A stretch of DNA of 64,000 nucleotides from CAYZED01 sp964477445 (GTDB lineage Bacteria > Bacillota > Clostridia > Lutisporales > Lutisporaceae): contig CAYZED010000006.1 in assembly GCA_964477445.1 (NCBI GenBank), positions 71,081 through 135,080 of the forward strand, given 5' to 3'. Under the pieces are notes generated by a model. It was not told where the DNA came from and did no database searches. It saw nothing but the letters and a program-made list of their open reading frames with translations. Below are positions 53,537-62,829 of the stretch, piece after piece. The number at the start of each line of letters is the position of its first letter. The first letter of the stretch is position 1. Position numbers and translations under genes: made by a program.

Positions 53537-55207
53537 TTATTTATACTGATTCGCACAGCCAGTTAATCTTGCGAGTGTATGTTTAGTTCCCATAACTTGC
53601 ATTATCTCATACATGTCTGGTGTGTTTTTTCTGTTTGTGAGTGCCACACGAATTATTCCTGTGACATCCCCAATATGGCCTTTATATTCACTTGGGTTTT
53701 TCTTGAACATCTTCATGTTTGCAGCATATCCAAGCTCTTCACAAAATGTTTTTATTCTGTCAAACCATTCATCTTTAGTATCGTTTTCGTTATATATCTC
53801 ACTATATCTTTCAAGGATTCTTACTATTTCTGAAGGTAATATAGCATCTGTTAATTGTCTGCCTTGGTTTTCGAGATCTTTTTCAAACAAATTATCATAG
53901 AAATAAAAAATTTGACTTCTTACATCACTCCATTTTCCAAAATCTTTTCTAGGCTTTTCGTTATTTCTCTCGATGTTAAGTATTCTCATACTATATTCTG
54001 ATCGTTCTAAAAGCAATTCATATAAATCTTTGTCAAATTCATTTGACCAAGCGAGAGTTTTTTCGAAGACTTCCTTAGCATTATATTTCGCAATTATTTC
54101 TTTGCTGATATCTGTCAATTTCACAATGTCAAACAACGAACCAGATATACTCATATTCTCAAGCTTAACTTCGAACTCAGCATAGTTAGTTTCAGGATTT
54201 TCGCGTCTCCAATCCTCAAAGCTTGAATTCACTAAATTCAGTAAATACTCAATTACTGCATCATTAGGGTAACCCTGTTCATGATAATAAGTGACTGCTG
54301 CTTCTGGATCTTTTCGTTTACTGAGCTTGCGTTTGCTAGTATCTTCCATTTTCATGATTGGTGAAATATGTGCATATTTCGGGGGATCCCAGCCAAGTAT
54401 TTGAAATAGTTGTATATGTAAAGGAATAGAAGACAACCATTCATCTCCTCTAATAACATGCGTTGTTCTCATAAAGTGATCATCAACTGCGTGTGCAAAA
54501 TGATAAGTTGGAATTCCGTCCGATTTCAAAATGACAGTATCCTGATCATTCTCTGGAATTTCCACTCTTCCTCTAATTAAATCTTCAAGAACAATTCTAA
54601 CTTCTGGATCACCATTTGATCTAAGTCTGATAACAAACGGTTTTTTTTCTGACAAAAACTTCGTTACTTCATCAAGTCTAATATCTCTATGTTTGGCCCA
54701 TTTACCATAATAACCAGGTCTAATTTTCAAAGTTTCCTGCTCAGATCTTGAAGAAGCCAATTCTTCTTCGGTACAAAAACAAGGATATGCATGCCCTTCT
54801 TGGACTAATTTTTTAATAAATGTCTGATATATTTCTTTTCTTTCACTTTGCTTATACGGACCATATATGCCTTTATATTCATCCATCGATGTCATTCCTT
54901 CATCGAAATAGATATTAAACTGAGCAAAGGCCTTAATAATTTCTTCGATTCCACCTTCAATTTCTCGCTTTTTATCTGTATCTTCGATTCTCAAAAAAAA
55001 CACTCCGCCAGATTGATGTGCCATTCGTTCAGATGTTAACGCAGCATAAAGTCCTCCTATATGTATAAACCCAGTTGGACTAGGTGCAAATCTAGTAACA
55101 AATGCATTCTCATTCAATTCTCTTAATGGAAATCTCGTTTCAAATTCTTGCGGTGAACTTTTTACATCTGGAAAAAGCAAGTCCGCCAGCATCTTATTGT
55201 CGTTCAT
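53537..55207 (-). CDS. gltX: Glutamate-tRNA ligase
   Basis: A 556-residue class I synthetase that charges tRNA-Glu (and possibly tRNA-Gln if a GatCAB route is present). The HIGH-type motif is PTGFIHIGG near residue 41 and KMSKS appears as KLSKRKD near 295, matched by RLRSNGDPEV and the catalytic region LRIEDTDKKRE near 74. It is longer than the usual 480-500, with an extended anticodon-binding part, as in many Clostridia. AAGGGG precedes the ATG. Confidence 0.95.
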   Translation of the reverse strand: MNDNKMLADLLFPDVKSSPQEFETRFPLRELNENAFVTRFAPSPTGFIHIGGLYAALTSERMAHQSGGVFFLRIEDTDKKREIEGGIEEIIKAFAQFNIYFDEGMTSMDEYKGIYGPYKQSERKEIYQTFIKKLVQEGHAYPCFCTEEELASSRSEQETLKIRPGYYGKWAKHRDIRLDEVTKFLSEKKPFVIRLRSNGDPEVRIVLEDLIRGRVEIPENDQDTVILKSDGIPTYHFAHAVDDHFMRTTHVIRGDEWLSSIPLHIQLFQILGWDPPKYAHISPIMKMEDTSKRKLSKRKDPEAAVTYYHEQGYPNDAVIEYLLNLVNSSFEDWRRENPETNYAEFEVKLENMSISGSLFDIVKLTDISKEIIAKYNAKEVFEKTLAWSNEFDKDLYELLLERSEYSMRILNIERNNEKPRKDFGKWSDVRSQIFYFYDNLFEKDLENQGRQLTDAILPSEIVRILERYSEIYNENDTKDEWFDRIKTFCEELGYAANMKMFKKNPSEYKGHIGDVTGIIRVALTNRKNTPDMYEIMQVMGTKHTLARLTGCANQYK

Positions 55208-55273
55208 AAATACCCCTTATAATAATAATTTATCAGTTAAAAATTTTCATTAGTCACAATTATAACACATTTT

Positions 55274-55954
55274 TTACTTTACGGAAATCAAACCTTTAAG
55301 CGCCGAAAATTTGGCATCTCCTATCCCAGAAACCTTACTAAGTTCTTCAATTTTGTTGAACTTTTTATTAATATTTCTATATGAAATTATTTTTTCTGCT
55401 GTGGCAGGGCCAATGCCTGGTAGAGAGTCAAGTTCCGATAAAGTTGCTCGATTAATATTTATCTTTCCTTTGCTTAATGTATTATTTCCTAGTGAGTTTT
55501 TTGATACCGAATTTCCATTAATACTAGTACTTGAATCATTTTCTATGCTTTCTCTATATTCATTTTTTGACATAATGTATATAAAAGCGCCATCTTCGAG
55601 AACTTCAGCTAAATTTAGCTCCTTATCATATGCATCAGATTTAAGTCCACCTGCTGCTATAATTGCGTCCGCCACTCGGCCTTTTTCAATAATTTTCACA
55701 AGACCTGGTTTTTTTACTGACCCCCTAATACAAATTTGAATGTAATTCAAATTTAAATCATCATTTATTTTATTTGTTTCTGTAGAATTCTTACTGCCGA
55801 TAATTTCAACAGGATTTTTTATTTCTTTATTTACATCAAACGGTAATTTAACAGGTAATAAAGAAAAGTAATCTAAAAAAAACAAACCCGAAATAATGAT
55901 CAATAATGACAAAAAAGACAGAGCTGCAACAAAATATTGCTTTCTAATATACAG
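55274..55954 (-). CDS. comEA: ComEA-like protein (SLBB and helix-hairpin-helix)
   Basis: A membrane-anchored DNA receptor of natural transformation. Residues of the mature part include an SLBB-type domain (QICIRGSVKKPGLVKI) and a C-terminal HhH pair (INRATLSELDSLPGIGPATA and a second, LSKVSGIGDAKF). The usual TTG at 55912 would remove the start of the membrane anchor; 14 codons upstream, at 55954, a CTG is preceded by AGGAGG at ideal spacing and gives a complete anchor with RKQ before it. That start is non-canonical but best supported. Competence-type DNA uptake or pilus-like DNA binding is the inferred role. Confidence 0.75.
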   Translation of the reverse strand: MYIRKQYFVAALSFLSLLIIISGLFFLDYFSLLPVKLPFDVNKEIKNPVEIIGSKNSTETNKINDDLNLNYIQICIRGSVKKPGLVKIIEKGRVADAIIAAGGLKSDAYDKELNLAEVLEDGAFIYIMSKNEYRESIENDSSTSINGNSVSKNSLGNNTLSKGKININRATLSELDSLPGIGPATAEKIISYRNINKKFNKIEELSKVSGIGDAKFSALKGLISVK

Positions 55955-56123
55955 ATTTTCACCTCCTGAAAACTTACTTTAGTTATTATAAAGACTTCAC
56001 AAAATCTTATCACTGCTATTATACACCATTAATTACATTAATTTCAATGTAATTTCTTGAGTTATGTACCTTTTTATTTTTTTTTGATATAATGATAGCG
56101 ATATTTTAAGGTCGGAGGGCAAT

Positions 56124-57413
56124 ATGCGTAAAAAAACATTTATTTTCTTATTTACATTTATAATTATTTTAAATACTATTACGACTGTTTATGCAGATTC
56201 ATATACTATTTATACAAATTCATATACGAAAAAACCGCCTTCTACAATTACGACTGGTATTGTCCTTATGGATTTTGATTCAGGACGTGTTTTATACCAA
56301 AAAAATCCCAACATGAAAATATATCCCGCTAGTACCACGAAAGTTCTAACTTGTATTATAGCTTTAGAAAGTGGCAAGTTAGAGGATAAAATTACTGTTG
56401 GTGATTTAAGAGGGGAAATCGATCCAAGAAGTTCTCACATTGCACTTCAAGAGGGAGAGACATTAACACTCGAGCAATTACTTTATGCTATTATGCTAGA
56501 ATCAGCTAACGATGCAGCGGTAGTTATTGCTGAACACTTCGGGGGAAGTGTCAGCGGTTTCTCAAAAATCATGAATGAAAAAGCTAAACAACTTGGGGCT
56601 GTGAACTCTAATTTTGTTAATCCAAATGGTCTTGACAATAAAAATCATTACAGCACACCCTCAGATATGGCAATCATTACTCGATACGCTATGAGTAATC
56701 AGACTTTTAGGTCTATCGTCTCGACGATTAGTTATCGCATTCCTGCGACCGAAAAACAACCTATTAGAAATTATATTAGAAATGGAAATCAACTCATATG
56801 GAAGAGCCTCACTAATTATAATTATCAATATGCTATCGGAGTTAAGACTGGCTATACAACGGCTGCTGGTTTCTGTCTTATTTCTGCCGCAAAAAAAGAT
56901 AAAACAGAAGTAATTGCTACTTTATATAAAGGTACAAACACAAGTATTTATACTGATTCAAAAAACTTATTTGATTATGTTTTTGCAAATTATAAAAAAC
57001 GCAACGTCCTAACAAAGGACCAGATAGTCGGAACCGCGTCTGTTACAAATTCTGAGGAAAAGTTTAATCTTTTAGCTGAAAAATCACTCCCTATCCTTTT
57101 GTTAGATTCCGAACTACCCAAACTCAATACAGTTATTGAAATTAATCCGTTGATAAAAACACCTGTAATAAAAGGAAATACTTACGGTAAAGTTTATGTT
57201 TATTTTAATGATAAATTAATAAACAAATCAAACCTTATCGCCGCACAAGATATTAAATGGCACCTACTCCCAACAATTAAGCTTCCCCCATTTTGGTGGT
57301 CTTATCCTATAATTGCATTTTTGCTCTATAGGGTGTATGTGAAATTTACAAAAAAACGAAGACGTCGACGAAACCGAACGACATATTATTCAAGAGATGG
57401 TTTTGGAAGGTGA
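56124..57413 (+). CDS. dacF: D-alanyl-D-alanine carboxypeptidase (DacF-type PBP5 family)
   Basis: Trims the terminal D-Ala of peptidoglycan stems. The 429-residue protein has a signal peptide (1-25, ending VYADS), the SxxK motif in PASTTKVLT near 68, SxN in ESANDAAVV near 131 and KTG in GVKTGYTTAAG near 247. A C-terminal membrane segment with a highly basic tail (KKRRRRRNR) anchors it. GGAGGG precedes the ATG. It is a monocistronic unit with a shared hairpin after it. Confidence 0.92.
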   Translation: MRKKTFIFLFTFIIILNTITTVYADSYTIYTNSYTKKPPSTITTGIVLMDFDSGRVLYQKNPNMKIYPASTTKVLTCIIALESGKLEDKITVGDLRGEIDPRSSHIALQEGETLTLEQLLYAIMLESANDAAVVIAEHFGGSVSGFSKIMNEKAKQLGAVNSNFVNPNGLDNKNHYSTPSDMAIITRYAMSNQTFRSIVSTISYRIPATEKQPIRNYIRNGNQLIWKSLTNYNYQYAIGVKTGYTTAAGFCLISAAKKDKTEVIATLYKGTNTSIYTDSKNLFDYVFANYKKRNVLTKDQIVGTASVTNSEEKFNLLAEKSLPILLLDSELPKLNTVIEINPLIKTPVIKGNTYGKVYVYFNDKLINKSNLIAAQDIKWHLLPTIKLPPFWWSYPIIAFLLYRVYVKFTKKRRRRRNRTTYYSRDGFGR

Positions 57414-57418
57414 CAAAT

Positions 57419-57440
57419 AAATGCGGCTTAGCCGCATTTA
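57419..57440. terminator. Bidirectional terminator between dacF and the GGDEF protein
   Basis: AAATGCGGC / GCCGCATTT with a TTA loop and T-rich tails in both directions. The minus-strand stop codon of the GGDEF gene overlaps the 3' arm. Confidence 0.9.
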
Positions 57441-59768
57441 TTTTTTCTTAAGTATATTTAAAAACATCGGAATCAAAATCGGATCAAACTGTTTACCTTT
57501 GCCATTTTCCAATTTAATTATTGCTTGTTCAATATCCATAGCTTTTCTATACGGTCTATCATTTACCATTGCATCATAGGCATCCACAATGCTAAGTATT
57601 CTACAAGTTATTGGGATATCCTCTCCGCTGATTCCAAAAGGATAACCGTTTCCATCCCACCACTCATGATGTTTAAAAATCCATTCAGATATCTGTCTTA
57701 ATTCTAAAGAAGACTCCGCAATTCTGTACCCAATTTCAGCATGTCTTTTCATCTCAATCCATTCTTCATTATTTAATGGCCCCGCTTTAAAGAGAATTGA
57801 ATCTGGAATCCCAATTTTTCCTATATCGTGAAACTGAGTAAAAAGTCTAATATCATTTATCGTTTCCTGAGGTAATTTACATTTTTCAGCTAATTTCGTG
57901 GCGAGTATTTGCATTCTATCTCCATGACCTTCTGTAATAAAATCTCTGGCTTCAAGCATTTTTGTCAATAAATCTATATTATTGCTTCTTATACTTTGTC
58001 TATGATGCAGTTTTTCACGATACATAAAATCATCGGCCGCTTTAAATACGTCATCTATCCTTTGTGTTTCGTTTTTAATTATTGAATATCCGATAGATAT
58101 ACTTATTGGTACTAATCTACCTTTAGTGTTATAACGCTCCACTTGATTAAAAATATTGTGTTTAATCGATTCAATTTCAAATAAGCTTGAATTTTTTACC
58201 AATACCGCAAATTCATCGCCACCTATTCTTGCGACAACGCTTCTTAATGTGAAGTTTTCTTTAATTACTGTGGCCACAGTTTTTAAGTAATTATCGCCTT
58301 CCTGATGCCCTAATGTATCATTAATAAGCTTTAAACCATCAATATCACAAACAACAATAGCTGTTCCTATTTTTTCATGACCATTTTCTTCAAGTCTTTT
58401 TAGCTGATTTTCGAAATAATTTCTGTTATACAACCCTGTTGGGGTATCATGAATACTCATTTCATATAACATATCCTGACTTTTCTTTTGTTCCGTAACA
58501 TCCCTGACAATACAAAGAACCTTTCCCGTCCCAATTTTAACGAATCTTGATTCATAAAAATTTAATGAACCATTAACTTCCAATTCATATTCTAATGATT
58601 GAACTACACCTGATTGAATTAAATTATCTATTCTTCGCATTGTCTCATTTGAAATATCTATAGGCATTATTTCTGAAATATGTTTGTTAAGAAAAATATC
58701 AGCAGGTATATATAGATTATTGTTTTTATTTACAGATAAGAAATCGATGAAATTCCCTTTTTCGTCTAATACAAAAACCAAATCTGGTATTGAGGAAATT
58801 ATCGCATTTAGTTTGTTATTGCTATCACTTAATTTGTTAAGTACTCCTGTTAATTCTTTGGTCTTTTTATCAACGTTACTTTTTAATACAATATTCCAAT
58901 AACTTAGTATGATTATTACTACTACAATTACCCCAAGCCCTATCAATAATAGTTTTATTATCCCACTTTTTACGCCCTCAGATTCTCCAAACCATTTATT
59001 ATCAATTGACACGTATTGATTTTTGTTTATCAAGCTAAAACCGTCATTTACCAATTTTAGCATTTTAGAATTCCCCTTTTTTACTGCTCTATGAAACTCA
59101 CCATAATACAAGGAAGGTGAATGATTAAATTTATCTTGTATACCATATTTATATAGATAGTAAAGTGCTGGTGGCTTATCCATAACAAAAACAACTATAT
59201 TTGAATTCTTAGCTTCTTCAACAATCTCTTGATAAGAGTCATATAACTTAATATTATTAATGTTCCCTGCTTTTAAAATTTCAACTACATTATCACCTTT
59301 TTTTGCTGCCACATTAAAGCCTTTAAGAGATCTAACCGTAGTAAGAGCAGAAATTTTATTACTAAAAAATATTGGGACTTCAATTTTGGCATAGCCAGAA
59401 GTAAAATCAAAGATCTGATTGCGTTTATCGTTTATGAAAATTGTATCTATTACGTCGTATTTACCTTTTTCCATTGAAACCAAAGCCTCATTCCAACTCA
59501 TAGGAAAAAGCTGAACCTTAACACCTGTTTTCTTCTCCCAAAGTCTCCATTGATCTACAAGAATTCCTTCTGCAACACCTTTATCATTTATAAAAATATA
59601 TGGAGGATAATTATTATCTAAAACAACTTTAATAGATTCAATATCTGTATTAATGTTAGATATATTTCTCTCTTCGTATAAATTCATATTCAACATCCAT
59701 ATAATTACAAACAAAAAAAATGATATAATTGGAACTATTAAAAACTTAACATGTTTTTTATAAATCAA
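57438..59768 (-). CDS. Periplasmic-binding/PAS/GGDEF/HD-GYP signalling protein
   Basis: A 776-residue sensor. An N-terminal anchor (10-28) is followed by an external SBP_bac_3-like domain (45-265, amino-acid binding fold), a second membrane segment (268-291), a PAS domain (320-430), a GGDEF domain (435-590) and an HD-GYP domain (600-776). The GGDEF motif is intact at 516-520; no RxxD inhibitory site is seen upstream. The HD pair is at 647-648 and the GYP at 708-710. It probably makes and breaks cyclic di-GMP under control of an extracellular ligand. The start TTG follows AGGAG. Two hydrophobic anchors put the ligand domain outside. Confidence 0.9.
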   Translation of the reverse strand: MIYKKHVKFLIVPIISFFLFVIIWMLNMNLYEERNISNINTDIESIKVVLDNNYPPYIFINDKGVAEGILVDQWRLWEKKTGVKVQLFPMSWNEALVSMEKGKYDVIDTIFINDKRNQIFDFTSGYAKIEVPIFFSNKISALTTVRSLKGFNVAAKKGDNVVEILKAGNINNIKLYDSYQEIVEEAKNSNIVVFVMDKPPALYYLYKYGIQDKFNHSPSLYYGEFHRAVKKGNSKMLKLVNDGFSLINKNQYVSIDNKWFGESEGVKSGIIKLLLIGLGVIVVVIIILSYWNIVLKSNVDKKTKELTGVLNKLSDSNNKLNAIISSIPDLVFVLDEKGNFIDFLSVNKNNNLYIPADIFLNKHISEIMPIDISNETMRRIDNLIQSGVVQSLEYELEVNGSLNFYESRFVKIGTGKVLCIVRDVTEQKKSQDMLYEMSIHDTPTGLYNRNYFENQLKRLEENGHEKIGTAIVVCDIDGLKLINDTLGHQEGDNYLKTVATVIKENFTLRSVVARIGGDEFAVLVKNSSLFEIESIKHNIFNQVERYNTKGRLVPISISIGYSIIKNETQRIDDVFKAADDFMYREKLHHRQSIRSNNIDLLTKMLEARDFITEGHGDRMQILATKLAEKCKLPQETINDIRLFTQFHDIGKIGIPDSILFKAGPLNNEEWIEMKRHAEIGYRIAESSLELRQISEWIFKHHEWWDGNGYPFGISGEDIPITCRILSIVDAYDAMVNDRPYRKAMDIEQAIIKLENGKGKQFDPILIPMFLNILKKK

Positions 59769-59832
59769 TATATCATCTCCTAACTTTTGTCCTTTAAAGG
59801 ATAATTATATCAGAAAAATAAGTATTAAAATA

Positions 59833-59850
59833 CCTCCCGTTTCTGAGAGG
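59833..59850 (-). terminator. Hairpin after ridA
   Basis: On the minus strand CCTCTC / GGGAGG (one G-U pair) with a six-base loop, then a TATTTTA tail. It ends the ridA unit and lies just before the GGDEF promoter region. Confidence 0.6.
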
Positions 59851-59884
59851 CATTAATTATAATTTAAGTTCGTCTATTTTTTAT

Positions 59885-60268
59885 TTAATCAATTATTGCA
59901 ATGCATTCAACTTCAATCAAAACATCTTTAGGTAATCTAGCTACTTCAACACAACTTCTAGATGGCTGATTTTCAGTAAAATAAGTAGCATATATTTCGT
60001 TTATTGCTCCAAATTGATTCATATCTTTAATGAATACAGTCGTTTTAAAAATTCTTTCAAGCTTTGTACCCGATGCTTCAAGTAACCCTTTAAGATTATT
60101 TAAAACTTGTTTAGTTTGTTCAACTATTCCACCCTCAACCACAAGTCCAGTTTCAGGCACAACAGGAATCATACCTGACGTATATAATAGGTTTCCGACC
60201 TTAACTGCTTGTGAGTATGGTCCTATAGCTGCTGGAGCTTTCGTGGTGCTTATAATTATTTTGTCCAT
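59885..60268 (-). CDS. ridA: RidA family enamine/imine deaminase
   Basis: Hydrolyses reactive enamine or imine intermediates from amino-acid metabolism to keto acids. The 127 residues include ISTTKAPAAIGPYSQAVKVGN near the start, SGMIPVVPETG and the arginine of SRSCVEVARLPKD near 104, which binds the carboxylate. The start at 60268 follows GGGAG; a longer reading adds no site. Serine and other PLP enzymes in the window could supply substrates (inference). Confidence 0.93.
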   Translation of the reverse strand: MDKIIISTTKAPAAIGPYSQAVKVGNLLYTSGMIPVVPETGLVVEGGIVEQTKQVLNNLKGLLEASGTKLERIFKTTVFIKDMNQFGAINEIYATYFTENQPSRSCVEVARLPKDVLIEVECIAIID

Positions 60269-60334
60269 TATTATTCTCCCTTTCAATTTCTAATACTAAT
60301 ATTTTCATGGATTCAATTTTAATATATCATTTTT

Positions 60335-61330
60335 TTATTTTTCAGTAAAGTTTCTTATGTTTTTTAATACAATATCCACAGTTCCATCACCATTTTTTTT
60401 AACAAAAAAACGGTCTTTATTATTATATGTATCAACGTCAATATATAAATCAATATTTTTATCTACTTTTAGTCTTTTCCTTTGGAATTTTTTTTCTGCC
60501 CACTCTTTATCTATTACAATTCTGTTCTCGTCGATTCCAGTACTTTTTATAGTTTGGGTAAATAGCTCTTTTTTTTCAGGTTCTTCAATACATGATTCGG
60601 CGACACTTGTTACATCAAATATATCATCTCTTCGCAGCCGTTCGCTTATTCTTCTTCTAAAAGTTTCGCCTTCATCTGCATTATCTTCGTATGCTTTTCT
60701 GGCATAAACCTCAACTGCTTTGCGAACACTTTTTAGATTTGTACGACCATCTCTTCCTAGCTCTAGCCTCGCAAATCCATTTATGAACCACCCATCTTTA
60801 TCTTTGTCACAGATAAAAACGCCTTCGTTCTTATTATATATCATAGTTTTCTGAATTTTTTGTCCTAACCCTGGTAAAATCAGCGCAGATTTTTCGATTT
60901 TTATTGATATCTCTCCGTTTTCATCAGCTAGCGTGTGAGTGTATCCTTCAGCAAAATTAAACTTCATAAGTGCAATAAAAACGCCTTTCTTACATTCAAA
61001 ACTTAATGCAACTAAATCGGCTGATGGTTCTCTTTCATCATCAGACATAGCTTTTTTCATTAGTCTTGCTATCTTACCAGCATTTCTAGTAAAAGACTCA
61101 GGTTCGTCAATCATTTCATCGAGCATTTCCTTCAACATTCCTCTGCCTTCTTGAAATGTAGCTGGACGTGAATCTTCGTCAGAAAAACATCGCATAATAT
61201 GTTTATCAAAATACTCGTAACATACTTCTGTTAATTCCATCTCTTTAGTGGGAATAAAAGGTTCTGATTCATTATTATCAATAATACAAACTGCAGCTTT
61301 ATTTATTAATATATCTTCGATATCTCTCAT
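60335..61330 (-). CDS. Nucleoid-associated protein, NdpA/YejK family
   Basis: A 331-residue protein of the 37-kDa nucleoid-associated family. The opening DILINKAAVCIIDNNESEPF, then LVALSFECKKGVFIALMKFN near 105 and the AVEVYARKAYEDNADEGETF stretch near 207, follow the family pattern; it is acidic overall. GAGGTAA lies before the ATG. YejK-type proteins bind DNA or nucleoid components; role here unknown. It stands alone. Confidence 0.78.
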   Translation of the reverse strand: MRDIEDILINKAAVCIIDNNESEPFIPTKEMELTEVCYEYFDKHIMRCFSDEDSRPATFQEGRGMLKEMLDEMIDEPESFTRNAGKIARLMKKAMSDDEREPSADLVALSFECKKGVFIALMKFNFAEGYTHTLADENGEISIKIEKSALILPGLGQKIQKTMIYNKNEGVFICDKDKDGWFINGFARLELGRDGRTNLKSVRKAVEVYARKAYEDNADEGETFRRRISERLRRDDIFDVTSVAESCIEEPEKKELFTQTIKSTGIDENRIVIDKEWAEKKFQRKRLKVDKNIDLYIDVDTYNNKDRFFVKKNGDGTVDIVLKNIRNFTEK

Positions 61331-61478
61331 ACTTTACCTCTTCTTAGTTTTTAATTTACTCAAATGATTATAACATGACTAATTTACTCCCGCAAACAAA
61401 CCATTTACTTAGAGCATCTTGAATTGTAATATATAAATATACATAGGTATTTCTTAAAACATTAAATTATTCTGATAT

Positions 61479-61495
61479 TTGTTCAAGTTGAACAA
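61479..61495. promoter_or_regulatory. Palindrome upstream of the HD-GYP gene
   Basis: TTGTTCAA G TTGAACAA, a perfect 17-bp palindrome, about 26 bp upstream of a TATAAT-like element and about 75 bp before the coding start. It could be an operator for an unknown regulator. Confidence 0.45.
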
Positions 61496-61571
61496 TTTAA
61501 ATATCGATACATATAGTGTATAATTATTTCAAGTATTCATTTTTCAAATTATTATTTAAAAGGAGGCTGTC

Positions 61572-62681
61572 ATGACAGAAGTAAGAATCATTAAGACAAC
61601 GGATTTAATCCCTGGGATGATTGTCTCGGGGGATATTGCAAATGAGCTAGGCGTTGTAGTTTTGTATAACGAATTTGTTCTTGATGAGAATTCTATAAAC
61701 AAGTTAGAAACACAAGGTATAAGTAGCGTAAGAATCTTGTTTACAACAGAAGAAAGTGACCCTCATGATAATCTTTCTGAAACACCCTACGATATTCCTG
61801 CCGTGCCAGAAAAAAAATCTCCTTCTGCTGTTGAACGTCAAATAGAAATAGAAAAAAACTTTAATAATGGAGTCAATCAACTAAAAAATGTGATTTATGG
61901 TATTAGTATGGGTAAAACAGTTGAACTACACCACGTACACGAAATAACAAAAATGATTTCAGGTAATTTCGGTACTATAAGCGATGCTGTTGTTTGTTTA
62001 AACAAAGTAAGAGAAATTGACGATTATACATATGCTCATTCCATGAACGTAGCAACTTTAGCTTCACTTTTAGGCGGATGGTTAAATCTTCCGCCCCAAC
62101 AAATAAAACAATTATTATACTGCGGATTACTACACGATATCGGAAAATCAAAAATTTCTCATGATATTCTCACTAAACCCGGCAAACTATCTCCGAAGGA
62201 ATTAGAAGAAATTCGAAAACATCCTGTGTACGGATATAAATCTTTAGAAAAAAGCACTACTATTAGTGCAGAAATAGCCAAAGGAGTTCTTTTGCATCAT
62301 GAAAGAGAAGATGGTTCGGGATATCCTTTTGGATTAACTTCTGATAAAATTCCACTTTTCGCTAAAATCATTGGCATTGTTGACACGTTTGATGCTATGA
62401 CTGCAAACCGAGTTTATGCTGATAGATTCACCCCCTTTGAAGTTATGGACTTATTTAAAAGTGAATACTTAACTAAATGCGACCCTGGAATAATGATGGT
62501 TTTTATGCAAAATATATCTGCATACTATATTGGCCACCGTGTAAGATTATCAAATGGAGCCTCGGCCGAAATTATTTATATTAATCCCCTATTTTTGTCA
62601 AAGCCTATAGTAAAAGTAGGTAACGGAAGAATATTTGACTTATCTACAAATACTGATCTTAAGATTGAGGAAATGCTGTAA
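61572..62681 (+). CDS. HD-GYP domain cyclic-di-GMP phosphodiesterase
   Basis: A 369-residue HD-GYP protein. An N-terminal regulatory part (1-145, LIPGMIVSGDI opening) precedes the catalytic domain, with HSMNVATLASLLG near 156, HDIGKSKISHDIL near 188 and HHEREDGSGYPFG near 240, so the HD and GYP residues are intact. It degrades c-di-GMP to pGpG or GMP. AGGAGG precedes the ATG. Together with the GGDEF/HD-GYP sensor it forms a local c-di-GMP set. Confidence 0.9.
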   Translation: MTEVRIIKTTDLIPGMIVSGDIANELGVVVLYNEFVLDENSINKLETQGISSVRILFTTEESDPHDNLSETPYDIPAVPEKKSPSAVERQIEIEKNFNNGVNQLKNVIYGISMGKTVELHHVHEITKMISGNFGTISDAVVCLNKVREIDDYTYAHSMNVATLASLLGGWLNLPPQQIKQLLYCGLLHDIGKSKISHDILTKPGKLSPKELEEIRKHPVYGYKSLEKSTTISAEIAKGVLLHHEREDGSGYPFGLTSDKIPLFAKIIGIVDTFDAMTANRVYADRFTPFEVMDLFKSEYLTKCDPGIMMVFMQNISAYYIGHRVRLSNGASAEIIYINPLFLSKPIVKVGNGRIFDLSTNTDLKIEEML

Positions 62682-62698
62682 ATCCATATTTTTATGAA

Positions 62699-62798
62699 TA
62701 AGCAGTTCAAAATTTAGTGAGAAAATCAAAATAAGTAGTTCAAAATTTAGCGAGAAAATCAAATATAAGTAGTTCAAAATTAAGCGAGAAAATCAAAT
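62699..62798. repeat. 33-34 bp direct repeat before fba
   Basis: Three copies of TAAGYAGTTCAAAATTTAGYGAGAAAATCAAA-like units beginning at 62699, 62732 and 62766 (shown only by key letters: AAGTAGTTCAAAATT, GCGAGAAAATCAAA). They precede the ribosome binding site of fba and could form part of its leader. Confidence 0.9.
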
Positions 62799-62829
62799 TT
62801 ATGATTTTTTATAAATGAGGAGGAATATT

